Assembly (NCBI RefSeq): GCF_001270495.1
Contig: NZ_LGUR01000036.1
Coordinates: 124,001-188,000, forward strand
DNA: 64,000 bases
Direction: 5' to 3'
Source of the DNA: Streptomyces viridochromogenes
GTDB taxonomy: Bacteria > Actinomycetota > Actinomycetes > Streptomycetales > Streptomycetaceae
The notes under the pieces are model-generated. The model had not been told where the DNA came from, did not search any database, and saw only the letters and a program-made list of their open reading frames with translations. Positions 19,639 to 28,401 of the stretch are shown here, piece after piece (positions within the stretch are counted from its first letter, which is position 1; each line of letters opens with the position of its first letter). The translations under genes were made by a program, and so were the position numbers.

Positions 19639-19719
19639 GGCTCGATCATGCCTTACGGAATTCACGGAGGGGCCCGCCGCCCTTGGCAATGGGCAGGCCC
19701 CTCGGAGGTCGGTCGGCGG

Positions 19720-21732
19720 TCAGTCGGCCGTCTGTGCCGGGTCGGCGGTGACCTTGCGCAGCAGCGGTCGGCTGCCGGAGATCGCGGCGAACATGGCCAC
19801 GGCGCCGATGACGACACAGACGACGAGTTCGATCGCCCCGGAGGTGTTGATCGTGGCGCCGGCCGCCTTGTTCAGCTGGTAGGAGCCGTATGCCCCCATG
19901 GCGGTGGTGCCGCCGGCCAGGACGACCAGGGGGATGACGGTTTCGCGCACGCGCGCCCGGTCCAGCACCTTCAACGGGGTTCCCGCCAGCCGCAGCAGAC
20001 CGTAGACGCGACGCCGGTCCAGCACGTTCGCGGCGGCGGTCAGACCGGCCGAGGCGGCGGCGACGAGGAAGCTCAGCGCCAGGGTGCCGAAGGCGACGGC
20101 GTCCAGGCGGTCGAAGGCCGCCTTGTCCGACCCGCCGGCGTAGTCCTGGCCGTAGGGGAACCGGCCGTCGCCGAGCGGTGTGAGGGCGGTGACGGCCGTG
20201 TCCAGCTGCTCCTGGCCGCCCTCGACATGGGCGATCACGCCGGGGCCACCGCTGAGAAGGTTGTCGTAGACGTCGGCGCGGCCGGTGGTGACGGTCGCGG
20301 TCACGCCCGCCCGGCTCAGGAGGGTGCGCGCCTCGGTGGCCGCGTGCCGGGCCTCGGAGGCGTTGGCCGTGCTCACGGCGATCTGGCCCCGGTACTGGGA
20401 GGTGTCGGTGCCGAGCATGCTGACGGAGAAGAACCCGGCGGCGAACCCGGCCAGCACCAGCCCGCTGACGGTGCGCCAGGCGCCGCGCGGGTCGTCGCTG
20501 AGCCGGCGGCCGGCCAGCAGGGTCGCCGGTCGCTTGGCGAAGCGGCTCACCAGGCGGCCGAGCCGGTCCACCACCCAGGGGCCGAACAGCCAGAACGCGC
20601 CGTAGAACAGCAGGAGCAGGGCGACTGCCTGCTTCGCCTCCAGACCTCCGCCGCTGAACAGGAAGATGACGGCCAGGGACGCCGCGAAGAAGGCGAGGCG
20701 GATCATGCGGGTGCGCCGGGGGTCGGCCTGCTGGGCGACGCCGAGCGGCGAGTTCGCGACCTGGCGCAGCATCGACACTGCGCTGACGGTGATGAGGGCG
20801 GTGACCGCGACGACGACGGTCGCCAGCCAGGGCAGTCCGACCCACAGCGTGTCGACGTACCAGGTGCCCACGCCGAACGGCACCTGCGCGAGCGCGGGCA
20901 GCAGCACCACGTACGCGAGCGCACCCGTCAGGGCCCCGACGGCGCCGAGTGCCGTCGCTTCCAGGGCGGTCATGGCGATGATCTGGCGCGGGGTCGCGCC
21001 GGCCAGCCGCAGGGCGGCGAGCCGCTGTTCGCGCCGGGCCGCGCCGAGGCGTCCGGCGGCCGCCGACAGTACGACCACGGGCATCGCGAGCAGGATGACG
21101 CCCATGACGGCGATTCCCTGGTCGCCGGAGGTGAACATGCTCGGCGTATCGCCGGTGAACCCGGAGATCTTCGCGCGCTCCGTCTGGCCGAAGTCGAACC
21201 AGGAGGAGGTGTCCCCGGCCGCCTTGGAGACGGCAGGGGCGTTCGGCGTCCGCCCGACGATGGCGACGAGCTCGTCCGGGGCGGCGAGACCGGCGGTGCC
21301 GATCGTGCCGTACGACTTCACCTTCGGGAGGCGGTCGGCGAGTTGGTTCACGGGCAGTTCGCGCAGCAGGTCGGCCAGCGCGGGGGAGACGTACACCTCG
21401 CCCTGCTTCGGGAAGGAGTTCAGGCCGGGCGGCGCGGGGGTCTGCTCGCGGTCGGGCAGCTGGGCCAGCGAGACGACCGTGACCGGCTCGTGGCGGACGT
21501 AGGTCGTGGCGAGGGCCTGGACGGCGGTGGCCTGCTTCGCCGGTACGGCGTCAGGGGTGCGCCACTTGGTGTGGTCGGCGCGCGTGCCGGCGCCGAGGGT
21601 CGCGGCGACGATCACCAGCATCACGAACGCGCCGACGGCCGCGGCTCCGGCTGCCAGGAGGTGGCTCTGCAGGCCGCGGCGGCCGGAGGACTTGGTGAGG
21701 TGCCAGGTCAGGGGCAGGACGGGGGAGGACAT
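19720..21732 (-). CDS. FtsX/MacB-type ABC transporter permease
   Basis: The 670-residue membrane protein has the duplicated FtsX-family layout: an N-terminal helix, a large extracytoplasmic domain (about 45-270), a first three-helix FtsX bundle (MGVILLAMPVVVLSAAAGRLGAARREQRLAALRLAGATPRQI region, about 280-420), two further helices, a second extracytoplasmic part, and a second bundle near the C-terminus (RRRVYGLLRLAGTPLKVL). Such proteins usually export or detoxify peptides or lipids, or sense antimicrobials in a two-component locus. It lies 37 nt after its ATPase gene. It is ordered DUF4333-ATPase-permease-regulator on one strand. Confidence 0.88.
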   Translation of the reverse strand: MSSPVLPLTWHLTKSSGRRGLQSHLLAAGAAAVGAFVMLVIVAATLGAGTRADHTKWRTPDAVPAKQATAVQALATTYVRHEPVTVVSLAQLPDREQTPAPPGLNSFPKQGEVYVSPALADLLRELPVNQLADRLPKVKSYGTIGTAGLAAPDELVAIVGRTPNAPAVSKAAGDTSSWFDFGQTERAKISGFTGDTPSMFTSGDQGIAVMGVILLAMPVVVLSAAAGRLGAARREQRLAALRLAGATPRQIIAMTALEATALGAVGALTGALAYVVLLPALAQVPFGVGTWYVDTLWVGLPWLATVVVAVTALITVSAVSMLRQVANSPLGVAQQADPRRTRMIRLAFFAASLAVIFLFSGGGLEAKQAVALLLLFYGAFWLFGPWVVDRLGRLVSRFAKRPATLLAGRRLSDDPRGAWRTVSGLVLAGFAAGFFSVSMLGTDTSQYRGQIAVSTANASEARHAATEARTLLSRAGVTATVTTGRADVYDNLLSGGPGVIAHVEGGQEQLDTAVTALTPLGDGRFPYGQDYAGGSDKAAFDRLDAVAFGTLALSFLVAAASAGLTAAANVLDRRRVYGLLRLAGTPLKVLDRARVRETVIPLVVLAGGTTAMGAYGSYQLNKAAGATINTSGAIELVVCVVIGAVAMFAAISGSRPLLRKVTADPAQTAD

Positions 21733-21769
21733 GGGGCGGGCTCCGGGGGCGTCGGGCGGCGGGGCGAGG

Positions 21770-22453
21770 TCAGGCGACCGTGAACTGGCTGTAGTTGCTG
21801 ATCCGGCCGTCCCGGACCTGGAGGATCCGGTCGCAGTGGGCGGCGACGTCGGCGTCGTGGGTGACCATCACCAGGGCGGCTCCGGAGGCGCGGGTGACCG
21901 AGGTCAGCAGCCGGATCACCTCCTCGCTGGTGCGCTGGTCCAGGGCGCCGGTCGGTTCGTCGGCGAAGACCACGTCGGGCTCGGCGACCAGGGCGCGGGC
22001 GATGGCGACGCGCTGGGCCTGGCCGCCGGAGAGCTGGCCGGGGCGGCGCTGCTCCAGGCCCTCCAGGCCCAGCGGCGCGAACCAGCGGCGGGCGCGGTCG
22101 ACGGCCTGCCGGCGCGGGGTGCCCTCCAGCATCAGCGGCAGGGCGACGTTCTCCTCGGCGGGCAGCTCCGGCAGCAGTTGGCCGAACTGGAACACGAACC
22201 CGAACCGCTTGCGGCGCAACGCGCTGAGCCGGTTCTCGCCCAGGTTGTCGACGCGCTCGCCGCGCAGCAGCACCTGGCCCTCGTTCGGCCGGATGATCCC
22301 GGCGAGGGTGTGCAGCAGGGTCGACTTGCCCGACCCCGACGGCCCCATGATCGCCAGCGAGTCGCGCTCGCGGACCTCCACGTCCACGCCGGCCAGGGCG
22401 GTGGTGGGGCCGTACTTCTTGACGAGGCCGTAACCGGCCAGGACGGTGCTCAT
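21770..22453 (-). CDS. ABC transporter ATPase, MacB/LolD type
   Basis: The 227-residue ATPase has Walker A GPSGSGKSTLLHTLAG, Q-loop in VFQFGQLLPELPAEENVALPL, signature LSGGQAQRVAIARAL, Walker B DVVFADEPTGALD and H-loop VTHD. The closely spaced permease downstream (37 nt) completes an efflux-type transporter. Confidence 0.93.
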   Translation of the reverse strand: MSTVLAGYGLVKKYGPTTALAGVDVEVRERDSLAIMGPSGSGKSTLLHTLAGIIRPNEGQVLLRGERVDNLGENRLSALRRKRFGFVFQFGQLLPELPAEENVALPLMLEGTPRRQAVDRARRWFAPLGLEGLEQRRPGQLSGGQAQRVAIARALVAEPDVVFADEPTGALDQRTSEEVIRLLTSVTRASGAALVMVTHDADVAAHCDRILQVRDGRISNYSQFTVA

Positions 22454-22472
22454 GATGTGTCGTCGCCCTCTC

Positions 22473-22844
22473 TCAGCGCTCGAACTTCCAGGTGACGCTC
22501 TTGGCGTCGGCCTGGGTCACACGGACGGGGATGCGGACGACCTCGCCGTCGCTCTTCTTGCCGGTGCAGATGATGGAGGCTCCGGCCACGGCCTTGAGGC
22601 CGGTCGGGCAGGAGACGCCGGTCAGCTTGTCGCCGACCCAGGGCAGCGGGTGGTACTTGCTCTCGGTGCGGCCCGCGACGACCCATTCGGCGAGCGCCCG
22701 GTGGCCGCCCACCGTCGCCGTGCTGTGGTCGTCCAGACCGCTGGTCGACTCGGTGCCGGAGAACAGCCAGGTGCCGAGGCCGCCCAGCGCGACCACGGCG
22801 GTCACACCGCCCGCGACGCCGATCGCGAACCGGTTGCTCTGCAT
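22473..22844 (-). CDS. DUF4333-like membrane-anchored small protein
   Basis: The 123-residue protein has one N-terminal membrane anchor (RFAIGVAGGVTAVVALGGLG) and an extracytoplasmic domain with two cysteines (VSCPTGLKAVAGASIICTG) resembling the actinobacterial DUF4333 domain. AGGAG precedes ATG 22844. It is the first gene of the minus-strand set, 19 bp before the ATPase gene, and divergent from the histidine kinase. A role as accessory to the transporter or sensor is likely but unproven. Confidence 0.78.
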   Translation of the reverse strand: MQSNRFAIGVAGGVTAVVALGGLGTWLFSGTESTSGLDDHSTATVGGHRALAEWVVAGRTESKYHPLPWVGDKLTGVSCPTGLKAVAGASIICTGKKSDGEVVRIPVRVTQADAKSVTWKFER

Positions 22845-22994
22845 CACTTGCTCCTGATGTCCGTGGTGACGATGTGGCACCACCCTCGCCCGCACGCCCG
22901 GGCGCGCGCCTCGGCCATAAGGCCCGCGTCAGCGCCGGGCCCCTCGGCCGATCGGCCGATCCCGCCGGGTCCGTCCTCGCCTACCGTGATCGGC

Positions 22995-24173
22995 ATGAAG
23001 TCCGTGTCCCCCCGCAGCTGCGCCCGGGGCTTCGCCGTGGGCGTCCTGCTGGCCGCCTGCGTCGTCGACGTCCTCTTCTCCGGTTCCGACGGGACGAGCG
23101 TCCTGCCGACGGCGAGCCCGGTCTGGCCGACCCTGGGCGTCCTGCTGGTGGGCCTGGCCGCAGTGCTGTGGCCGGAGGGACGGCGGCCGGACCGGCTCAC
23201 GCCCCAGGTGCGCACCGCCGTGCCCGCCCTCGTCTCCGCCCTGTACTCGGTGGGGTCGCTGGTGACCCTGAGGACGAACGTCTTCGGTCCCGGTGAGGTC
23301 GTGATCCTGCTGTGCCTGTTGTTCATCGCGGTACGGCAGTGCCCGCCGCGTGCGGCCTGGTGGTGCGGCGCCCTCGACGTGGTCGCACTGTTGCTGTTGC
23401 CGGTTCGGTTGCTCGGGCCGCTGGACCCCGGCGTGCTGGGCTTCATGGTGGCCGCTCTGGTACTGATCGCCCTCTTCGCCGGGCTCGCCGTGTACCTGCG
23501 CACGATGGACTACCGGCGGACCCTCGCCGTCAGCGAGACCCGGCGCGCCGAACGCGTCGCCATCGCCGCCGATCTGCACGACTTCGTCGCCCACCATGTC
23601 ACCGGGATCCTCGTGCAGACGCAGATGGCCCGCATGATGGCGCGGACCCAGCCGCAGGACATCGACCCGGTCCTGGCCGGTATCGAACGCGCGGCCACCG
23701 AGGCCCTCGCCTCGATGCGTCGCACGGTCGGCGTGCTGCGCGACACCGGCGAGGATGCCGACCGCCGCCCGGTCGGCGACCTGGCGGGCATCGTCGACCT
23801 GACGGACGGCTTCGCGAGCCCGGTCCAGCGGGTCACCCTGCACCGCGACCCCGCCGTGTCGGACGACCTGCCCCATGAGGTGCAGACCTCGGCTTTCCGG
23901 GTCGTCCAGGAGGCCCTGACCAACATTCGCCGTCACGCGGCCGATGCCGCGCATGTCGAGGTCCTGCTGCGGGACGACGCCGGCCGCCTGGTGGTGTCGG
24001 TGGCGGACGACGGCCGGGGCGGCACGCAGCTGCCGGCCGCCGCGCACGGGGGCGGCTTCGGACTGGTCGGCCTGAAGGAGCGGGTGACCGCGCTGGGCGG
24101 CGAACTGCACGCCGGGCCGCGGGGCGGCGTGGGGTGGGAGGTGCGGGCGGTGATTCCGGCGGGGAAGCGCTGA
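22995..24173 (+). CDS. HisKA_3 sensor histidine kinase
   Basis: The 392-residue protein has about five N-terminal membrane segments (residues 12-168, short loops), no obvious extracellular sensor domain, a dimerisation helix with phospho-acceptor His195 in AIAADLHDFVAHHVTGI, and a HATPase_c domain with N-box VVQEALTNIRRHA and G-box VADDGRGG, ending GFGLVGLKERVTALGG. ATG 22995 is chosen because the first membrane helix starts soon after; the long upstream extension lacks features and overlaps the divergent gene. Probable partner: the response regulator at 18937-19638. The lack of an external sensor domain fits intramembrane sensing. Confidence 0.9.
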   Translation: MKSVSPRSCARGFAVGVLLAACVVDVLFSGSDGTSVLPTASPVWPTLGVLLVGLAAVLWPEGRRPDRLTPQVRTAVPALVSALYSVGSLVTLRTNVFGPGEVVILLCLLFIAVRQCPPRAAWWCGALDVVALLLLPVRLLGPLDPGVLGFMVAALVLIALFAGLAVYLRTMDYRRTLAVSETRRAERVAIAADLHDFVAHHVTGILVQTQMARMMARTQPQDIDPVLAGIERAATEALASMRRTVGVLRDTGEDADRRPVGDLAGIVDLTDGFASPVQRVTLHRDPAVSDDLPHEVQTSAFRVVQEALTNIRRHAADAAHVEVLLRDDAGRLVVSVADDGRGGTQLPAAAHGGGFGLVGLKERVTALGGELHAGPRGGVGWEVRAVIPAGKR

Positions 24174-24344
24174 GCCTCGGTGGCGGTGGCGGTGGCGTTG
24201 GCGCCCGGCGGGGCCGTCGGCCTGTCACGCTGGCGCAGTGGACCGACCCCGCTGTTCAATGAGGCTGCACACCGCAGACCCAGCGGTCCAGTGGCCCGGC
24301 GGCCCAGGCCCGGCGGCCCACGAGAACCGGGGGAGGATCCGTCC

Positions 24345-25013
24345 GTGTCACCCGCCGACGCACCACCCGTCGGAGCGCGCATCCGGCACGCACGCCTCGC
24401 GCGCGGGATGAGCCTGCGCGCCCTGGCCCGCGAGGTCGGGGTGTCGGCGAGCCTGATCTCGCAGATCGAGACCGGCAAGACGCAGCCCTCCGTGAGCACG
24501 TTGTACGCGATCACCACGGCCCTCGCGATCTCCGTCGAGTCACTCTTCGAGGTGGGTGAGGCCGCAGCCGTGCCCCCCTCGGTCGCGCCCCCCGCAGCCG
24601 TTTCCCCCGTGGCGGCGGCCTCCGGCACCGTCCTGCACGCCCTCGCCGCCTTCGCCGCCGACCCCGGCCGCCGCATCGGCCCGCTGGTCACGCCGGACGA
24701 GCGGGAGGTGCTGGAGCTGGACTCGGGTGTGGTGTGGGAGCGTCTCGGCCATGTTCCCGGCGCGGACGTCGACTTCCTCCAGGTGACCTACCGGCCCGGC
24801 GGCGCCTCCTCCAGCTCCGGCGGCCTCATGCGTCACACGGGCACCGAGTACGGCTGCCTGACCTCGGGCGAGCTGGTCCTCACCCTCGGCTTCGAGGAGT
24901 ACACCCTGCGCCCCGGCGACGCGGTCTGCTTCGAGTCGACGACTCCGCACCGCTACCGCAATGATGGTGACGTACCGGCCGTGGGCGTCTGGTTCGTGTT
25001 CAGTGACACTTGA
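24345..25013 (+). CDS. XRE-family regulator with C-terminal cupin (PuuR type)
   Basis: The 222-residue protein has an N-terminal HTH (residues 8-65: IRHARLARGMSLRALAREVG, SASLISQIETGKTQPSVSTL) and a C-terminal cupin (residues ~125-220: MRHTGTEYGCLTSGELVLTL, YTLRPGDAVCFESTTPHRYRN). An Ala/Pro/Val-rich linker separates them. GTG 24345 is chosen for the GGAGG 8 nt upstream. It is 45 bp before the M24-type gene on the same strand and probably controls the catabolic operon, with the cupin sensing a pathway metabolite. Confidence 0.88.
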   Translation: MSPADAPPVGARIRHARLARGMSLRALAREVGVSASLISQIETGKTQPSVSTLYAITTALAISVESLFEVGEAAAVPPSVAPPAAVSPVAAASGTVLHALAAFAADPGRRIGPLVTPDEREVLELDSGVVWERLGHVPGADVDFLQVTYRPGGASSSSGGLMRHTGTEYGCLTSGELVLTLGFEEYTLRPGDAVCFESTTPHRYRNDGDVPAVGVWFVFSDT

Positions 25014-25058
25014 CACTCGCGGCGCGCGGTCGTTCACTCCGAAGTGGGGGTGTTCGCC

Positions 25059-26435
25059 ATGGCGATCCGCACATTCGGACCCAATGCCGTCGACTGGGAA
25101 GAGCGCGTCGATCTGGACCGGCTGCGCAAGCGGCGGCTGGCCCGCCTGAACGAGACCCTGAACCGCTCCGAGCTGGGCGCGGTGCTCAGCTTCGACTTCG
25201 CCAACATCCGCTACATGACCGCCACGCACATCGGCACCTGGGCGATGGACAAGCTGATCCGCTTCGCCCTGCTGGTGCGCGGCGGGGAGCCGGTCGTCTG
25301 GGACTTCGGTTCCGCCGCCCGCCACCACCAGCTCTACAACCCGTGGCTCGACTACGGCGACGGCAAGGAAGGCAGCCCGCCCACCGGGGCCCGTGCCGGT
25401 ATCTCCACACTCCGCGGGGCCTTCCACCCGGACGCCGGGATCGCCCAGGACGTCGCCGCGAAGATCGCCGCCGAGCTGCGCGAGCACGGTCTGGCCGGCG
25501 AGCCGCTGGGCATCGACGTCGCCGAGATGCCGATCCTCACCGCGCTGCGCGCCGAGGGTATCGAGGTCGTCGACGGACAGCAGGTCTTCCTGGAGGCGCG
25601 CCGCATCAAGACCCCGGACGAGATCTCCCTGCTCACCCAGGCCTGCGCGATGGTGGACGCCGCCTACGAGGAGTTGTACGGCTATCTGCGCCCCGGCGTG
25701 CGCGAGAACGAGTGTGTCGGCGTGGTCAGCAAGGTGCTGTACGACCTCGGCAGCGAGTACGTCGAGGGGGTCAACGCGATCTCAGGCGAACGCTGTTCAC
25801 CCCACCCGCACGTCTACAGCGACCGCCTGATCCGCCCGGGCGACCCCGCCTTCTTCGACATCCTGCACAGCCACCTCGGCTACCGCACCTGCTACTACCG
25901 CACCTTCGCCGTCGGCAGCGCGTCCCGTGCCCAGCGCGACGCCTACGTCCGCTGCCGCGAGTACATGGACCAGGCCATCGCCCTCGTCCGCCCCGGGGCC
26001 ACCACCGCCGCCATCGTCCAGGTCTGGCCGCGCGCCGAGGAGTTCGGGTTCGCCGACGAGACCGCCGCGTTCGCCCTGCAGTACGGGCACGGCGTCGGTC
26101 TGTCGATCTGGGAGAAGCCGATCTTCAGCCGGCTGGTCTCCCTCGACCACCCCGAGGTCCTCGAAGAGGGCATGGTGTTCGCCCTGGAGACCTACTGGCC
26201 GGCCGCCGACGGCTGGTCCGCCGCCCGCATCGAGGAGGAACTGGTCGTCACCGCCGACGGCTGCGAGGTCATCACCAAGTTCCCGGCGGAGGAACTGCTG
26301 GTGGCGGGCCGCAAGTACTGGACGGTGGGCGGGGAGCTCAACACCCGGCGCGAGTCGCAGTCCCACCTCAACACCTCCCTCGGCACCTCTCCCAACACCT
26401 CCGTCAGCACCTCTCATGGCGACGGGGCGCGCTGA
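25059..26435 (+). CDS. M24 (creatinase/prolidase-fold) enzyme with an altered metal site
   Basis: The 458-residue protein has the creatinase N-terminal domain (about 35-175) and the pita-bread fold after it. Metal-ligand positions can be aligned: Asp267 (PAFFDILH), Cys278 where family enzymes have Asp (GYRTCYYRTF versus GYxxDxTRTF), His344 (YGHGVGL), Glu377 (ALETYW) and Glu392 (RIEEEL). Four of five ligands are kept, so activity may differ from aminopeptidase; relatives include creatinase, ectoine hydrolase DoeA and DMSP lyase DddP. The C-terminal tail (about residues 432-455) is a low-complexity Asn/Thr/Ser repeat. Its stop overlaps the next start (TGATG). An upstream in-frame GTG at 25044 would add five residues. 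Confidence 0.8.
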   Translation: MAIRTFGPNAVDWEERVDLDRLRKRRLARLNETLNRSELGAVLSFDFANIRYMTATHIGTWAMDKLIRFALLVRGGEPVVWDFGSAARHHQLYNPWLDYGDGKEGSPPTGARAGISTLRGAFHPDAGIAQDVAAKIAAELREHGLAGEPLGIDVAEMPILTALRAEGIEVVDGQQVFLEARRIKTPDEISLLTQACAMVDAAYEELYGYLRPGVRENECVGVVSKVLYDLGSEYVEGVNAISGERCSPHPHVYSDRLIRPGDPAFFDILHSHLGYRTCYYRTFAVGSASRAQRDAYVRCREYMDQAIALVRPGATTAAIVQVWPRAEEFGFADETAAFALQYGHGVGLSIWEKPIFSRLVSLDHPEVLEEGMVFALETYWPAADGWSAARIEEELVVTADGCEVITKFPAEELLVAGRKYWTVGGELNTRRESQSHLNTSLGTSPNTSVSTSHGDGAR

Positions 26436-27412
26436 TGGACCCGGCCGAACTCCTCGCCGCCTACGAGCAGATGGCCGTCATCCGCCGTACGGAGAAGGCC
26501 GCCCACGACCTGTTCCTCCAGGGCCTCGTCAAGGGCACCACCCACCTCGCCGCCGGACAGGAGGCCGTCGCCGTCGGAGCGAGCGCCGCCCTGCGCCCCG
26601 ACGACTACGTCTTCGCCACCTACCGGGGCCACCATCACGCGATGGCCCGGGGCGCCACCCCGCAGGAGTGCCTCGCCGAACTCATGAGCCGGGCCACGGG
26701 GTTGTGCAAGGCCAAGGGCGGCTCCATGCACCTGACCAAGGCGTCCACCGGCATGCTCGGCTCCTACGCCATCGTCGGTGCCCACCTCCCGATGGCGGCC
26801 GGCGCCGCCTGGTCGGCCAAGCTGCGCGGCACCGAGCAGATCGCCGTCGCCTTCTTCGGCGACGGCGCCACCAACATCGGCGCCTTCCACGAGGCGCTCA
26901 ACCTGGCCGCCGTATGGAAGCTGCCGGTGCTGTTCGTCTGCGAGAACAACCTGTACATGGAGTACACCCCGATCGCCGACGTCACGGCCGTGCCCCGGCC
27001 AGCGGCCGACCGGGCGCCCGCGTACGGCGTCCCGGGCGAGGTCGTGGACGGCAACGACGTCGTCGCCGTGGAGGACGCGGTGGCCCGGCTCGCGCGGCGG
27101 GCCCGGGCGGGAGACGGGCCCGCACTGCTGGAGGCGCAGACCTACCGCCACTTCGGGCACAGTCGCGCCGACCCGGCCACCTACCGCCCGGCCGAGGAGG
27201 TCGAACGCTGGCTGAAGCACGACCCGTTGGACCTGGCACGCGGGCGGCTCGTCGAGATGGGGGTACCGGAGGCGGTGGTCGCCGAGGCGGATGAGCGAGC
27301 GACGTCCCTCGTGCAGAAGGCCGTTGAGGCAGCGAAGGCGGGCCCCGAACCCGATCCGCGCGAGGCGCTGACCGACGTATGGGCGGACGGGGGTGCGGCG
27401 TGGCGGACGTGA
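26435..27412 (+). CDS. 2-oxoacid dehydrogenase E1 component, alpha subunit
   Basis: The 325-residue thiamine-diphosphate enzyme subunit resembles PdhA/AcoA. The TPP motif is FFGDGATNIGAFHEALNLAA ending with CENN, and the phosphorylation-loop-like region is THLAAGQEAVAVG / YRGHHHAMARG. ATG 26435 overlaps the M24 stop; the frame is open upstream but belongs to the shadow of that gene. With the beta subunit it would decarboxylate a 2-oxoacid (pyruvate, branched-chain or acetoin type). No E2 or E3 gene is in the operon. Confidence 0.92.
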   Translation: MDPAELLAAYEQMAVIRRTEKAAHDLFLQGLVKGTTHLAAGQEAVAVGASAALRPDDYVFATYRGHHHAMARGATPQECLAELMSRATGLCKAKGGSMHLTKASTGMLGSYAIVGAHLPMAAGAAWSAKLRGTEQIAVAFFGDGATNIGAFHEALNLAAVWKLPVLFVCENNLYMEYTPIADVTAVPRPAADRAPAYGVPGEVVDGNDVVAVEDAVARLARRARAGDGPALLEAQTYRHFGHSRADPATYRPAEEVERWLKHDPLDLARGRLVEMGVPEAVVAEADERATSLVQKAVEAAKAGPEPDPREALTDVWADGGAAWRT

Positions 27413-28380
27413 TCAGCTACCGGGAGGCGGTCGCCGAGGGCATCGCGCGGGAGATGCGGCGCGATCCGACCGTCGTGTGCCTGGGCGAGGACATCGGCGA
27501 GGCCGGCGGGGTGTTCAAGACGACGGTCGGGCTGCGTGAGGAGTTCGGGGCCGGGCGGGTGTGGGACACGCCCATCTCCGAGCAGGCCATCGTGGGGGCC
27601 GCCATGGGCGCCGCGATGACCGGGATGCGGCCGGTCGCCGAGATCATGTTCTCCGACTTCCTGGCCTGCTGCTGGGACTATCTCGCCAACGAGATCCCCA
27701 AAGTGCGGTACATGACGGGCGGTCAGGTCACCGTGCCGCTCGTCGTGCGCACCGCCAACGGCGGCGGGCTCGGCTTCGGGGCCCAGCACTCCCAGGCCAC
27801 CGAGAACTGGGCGTTCACCGTGCCCGGCCTGAAGATCGCCGCACCGGCGACCCCCGCCGACGTGATCGGCATGATGGCGGCGGCGATCCGCAGCGACGAC
27901 CCGGTCGTCTTCTTCGAGCACAAGGGGCTGCTCGCCACCAAAGGCGCGCCCCCGCCGCCGGACCACGTCGTCGAGCTGGGCCGCGCCGCCGTCGTGCGTG
28001 AGGGCGCCGACGTCACGCTCGTCGCGCTTGCCTCGATGGTGCCGGTCGCGCTGAAGGCCGCCGAGCTCCTGGCCGGCGAGGGCATCGAGGCCGAGGTCGT
28101 CGACCTGCGCTGTCTGGTGCCGCTGGACATGAGCACCGTGCTCGCCTCGCTCGGCAGGACCTCGCGGCTCGTCACCGTCGAGGAGAACCCGTACCAGGGC
28201 GGCTGGGGTGCGACGGTCGTCTCCGTCGTCGCCGACGAGGGGTTCGCCCTGCTGGACGCACCGGTCCGGCGGGTGGCGGGGGAGTGCGTCCCGCTGCCGT
28301 TCGCCGACGCCCTCGAAGAGGAGGTCATCCCCACCGTCGACAAGGTCGTGGCGGCCGTACGCGGCCTGGCCGCCTACTGA
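27400..28380 (+). CDS. 2-oxoacid dehydrogenase E1 component, beta subunit
   Basis: The 326-residue transketolase-like subunit has family motifs CLGEDIGEAGGVFKTT, VWDTPISEQAIVGAAMGAAM, ANGGGLGFGAQHSQ (helix region) and a C-terminal LVTVEENPYQGGWGATVVS. GTG 27400 overlaps the end of the alpha subunit gene by 13 nt and puts ISYREAV at the normal start; ATG 27379 would add seven atypical residues. It forms the alpha2beta2 E1 with the preceding protein. Confidence 0.92.
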   Translation: MADVISYREAVAEGIAREMRRDPTVVCLGEDIGEAGGVFKTTVGLREEFGAGRVWDTPISEQAIVGAAMGAAMTGMRPVAEIMFSDFLACCWDYLANEIPKVRYMTGGQVTVPLVVRTANGGGLGFGAQHSQATENWAFTVPGLKIAAPATPADVIGMMAAAIRSDDPVVFFEHKGLLATKGAPPPPDHVVELGRAAVVREGADVTLVALASMVPVALKAAELLAGEGIEAEVVDLRCLVPLDMSTVLASLGRTSRLVTVEENPYQGGWGATVVSVVADEGFALLDAPVRRVAGECVPLPFADALEEEVIPTVDKVVAAVRGLAAY

Positions 28381-28401
28381 ACCCCCATGGGAGGAAGAAC
28401 G

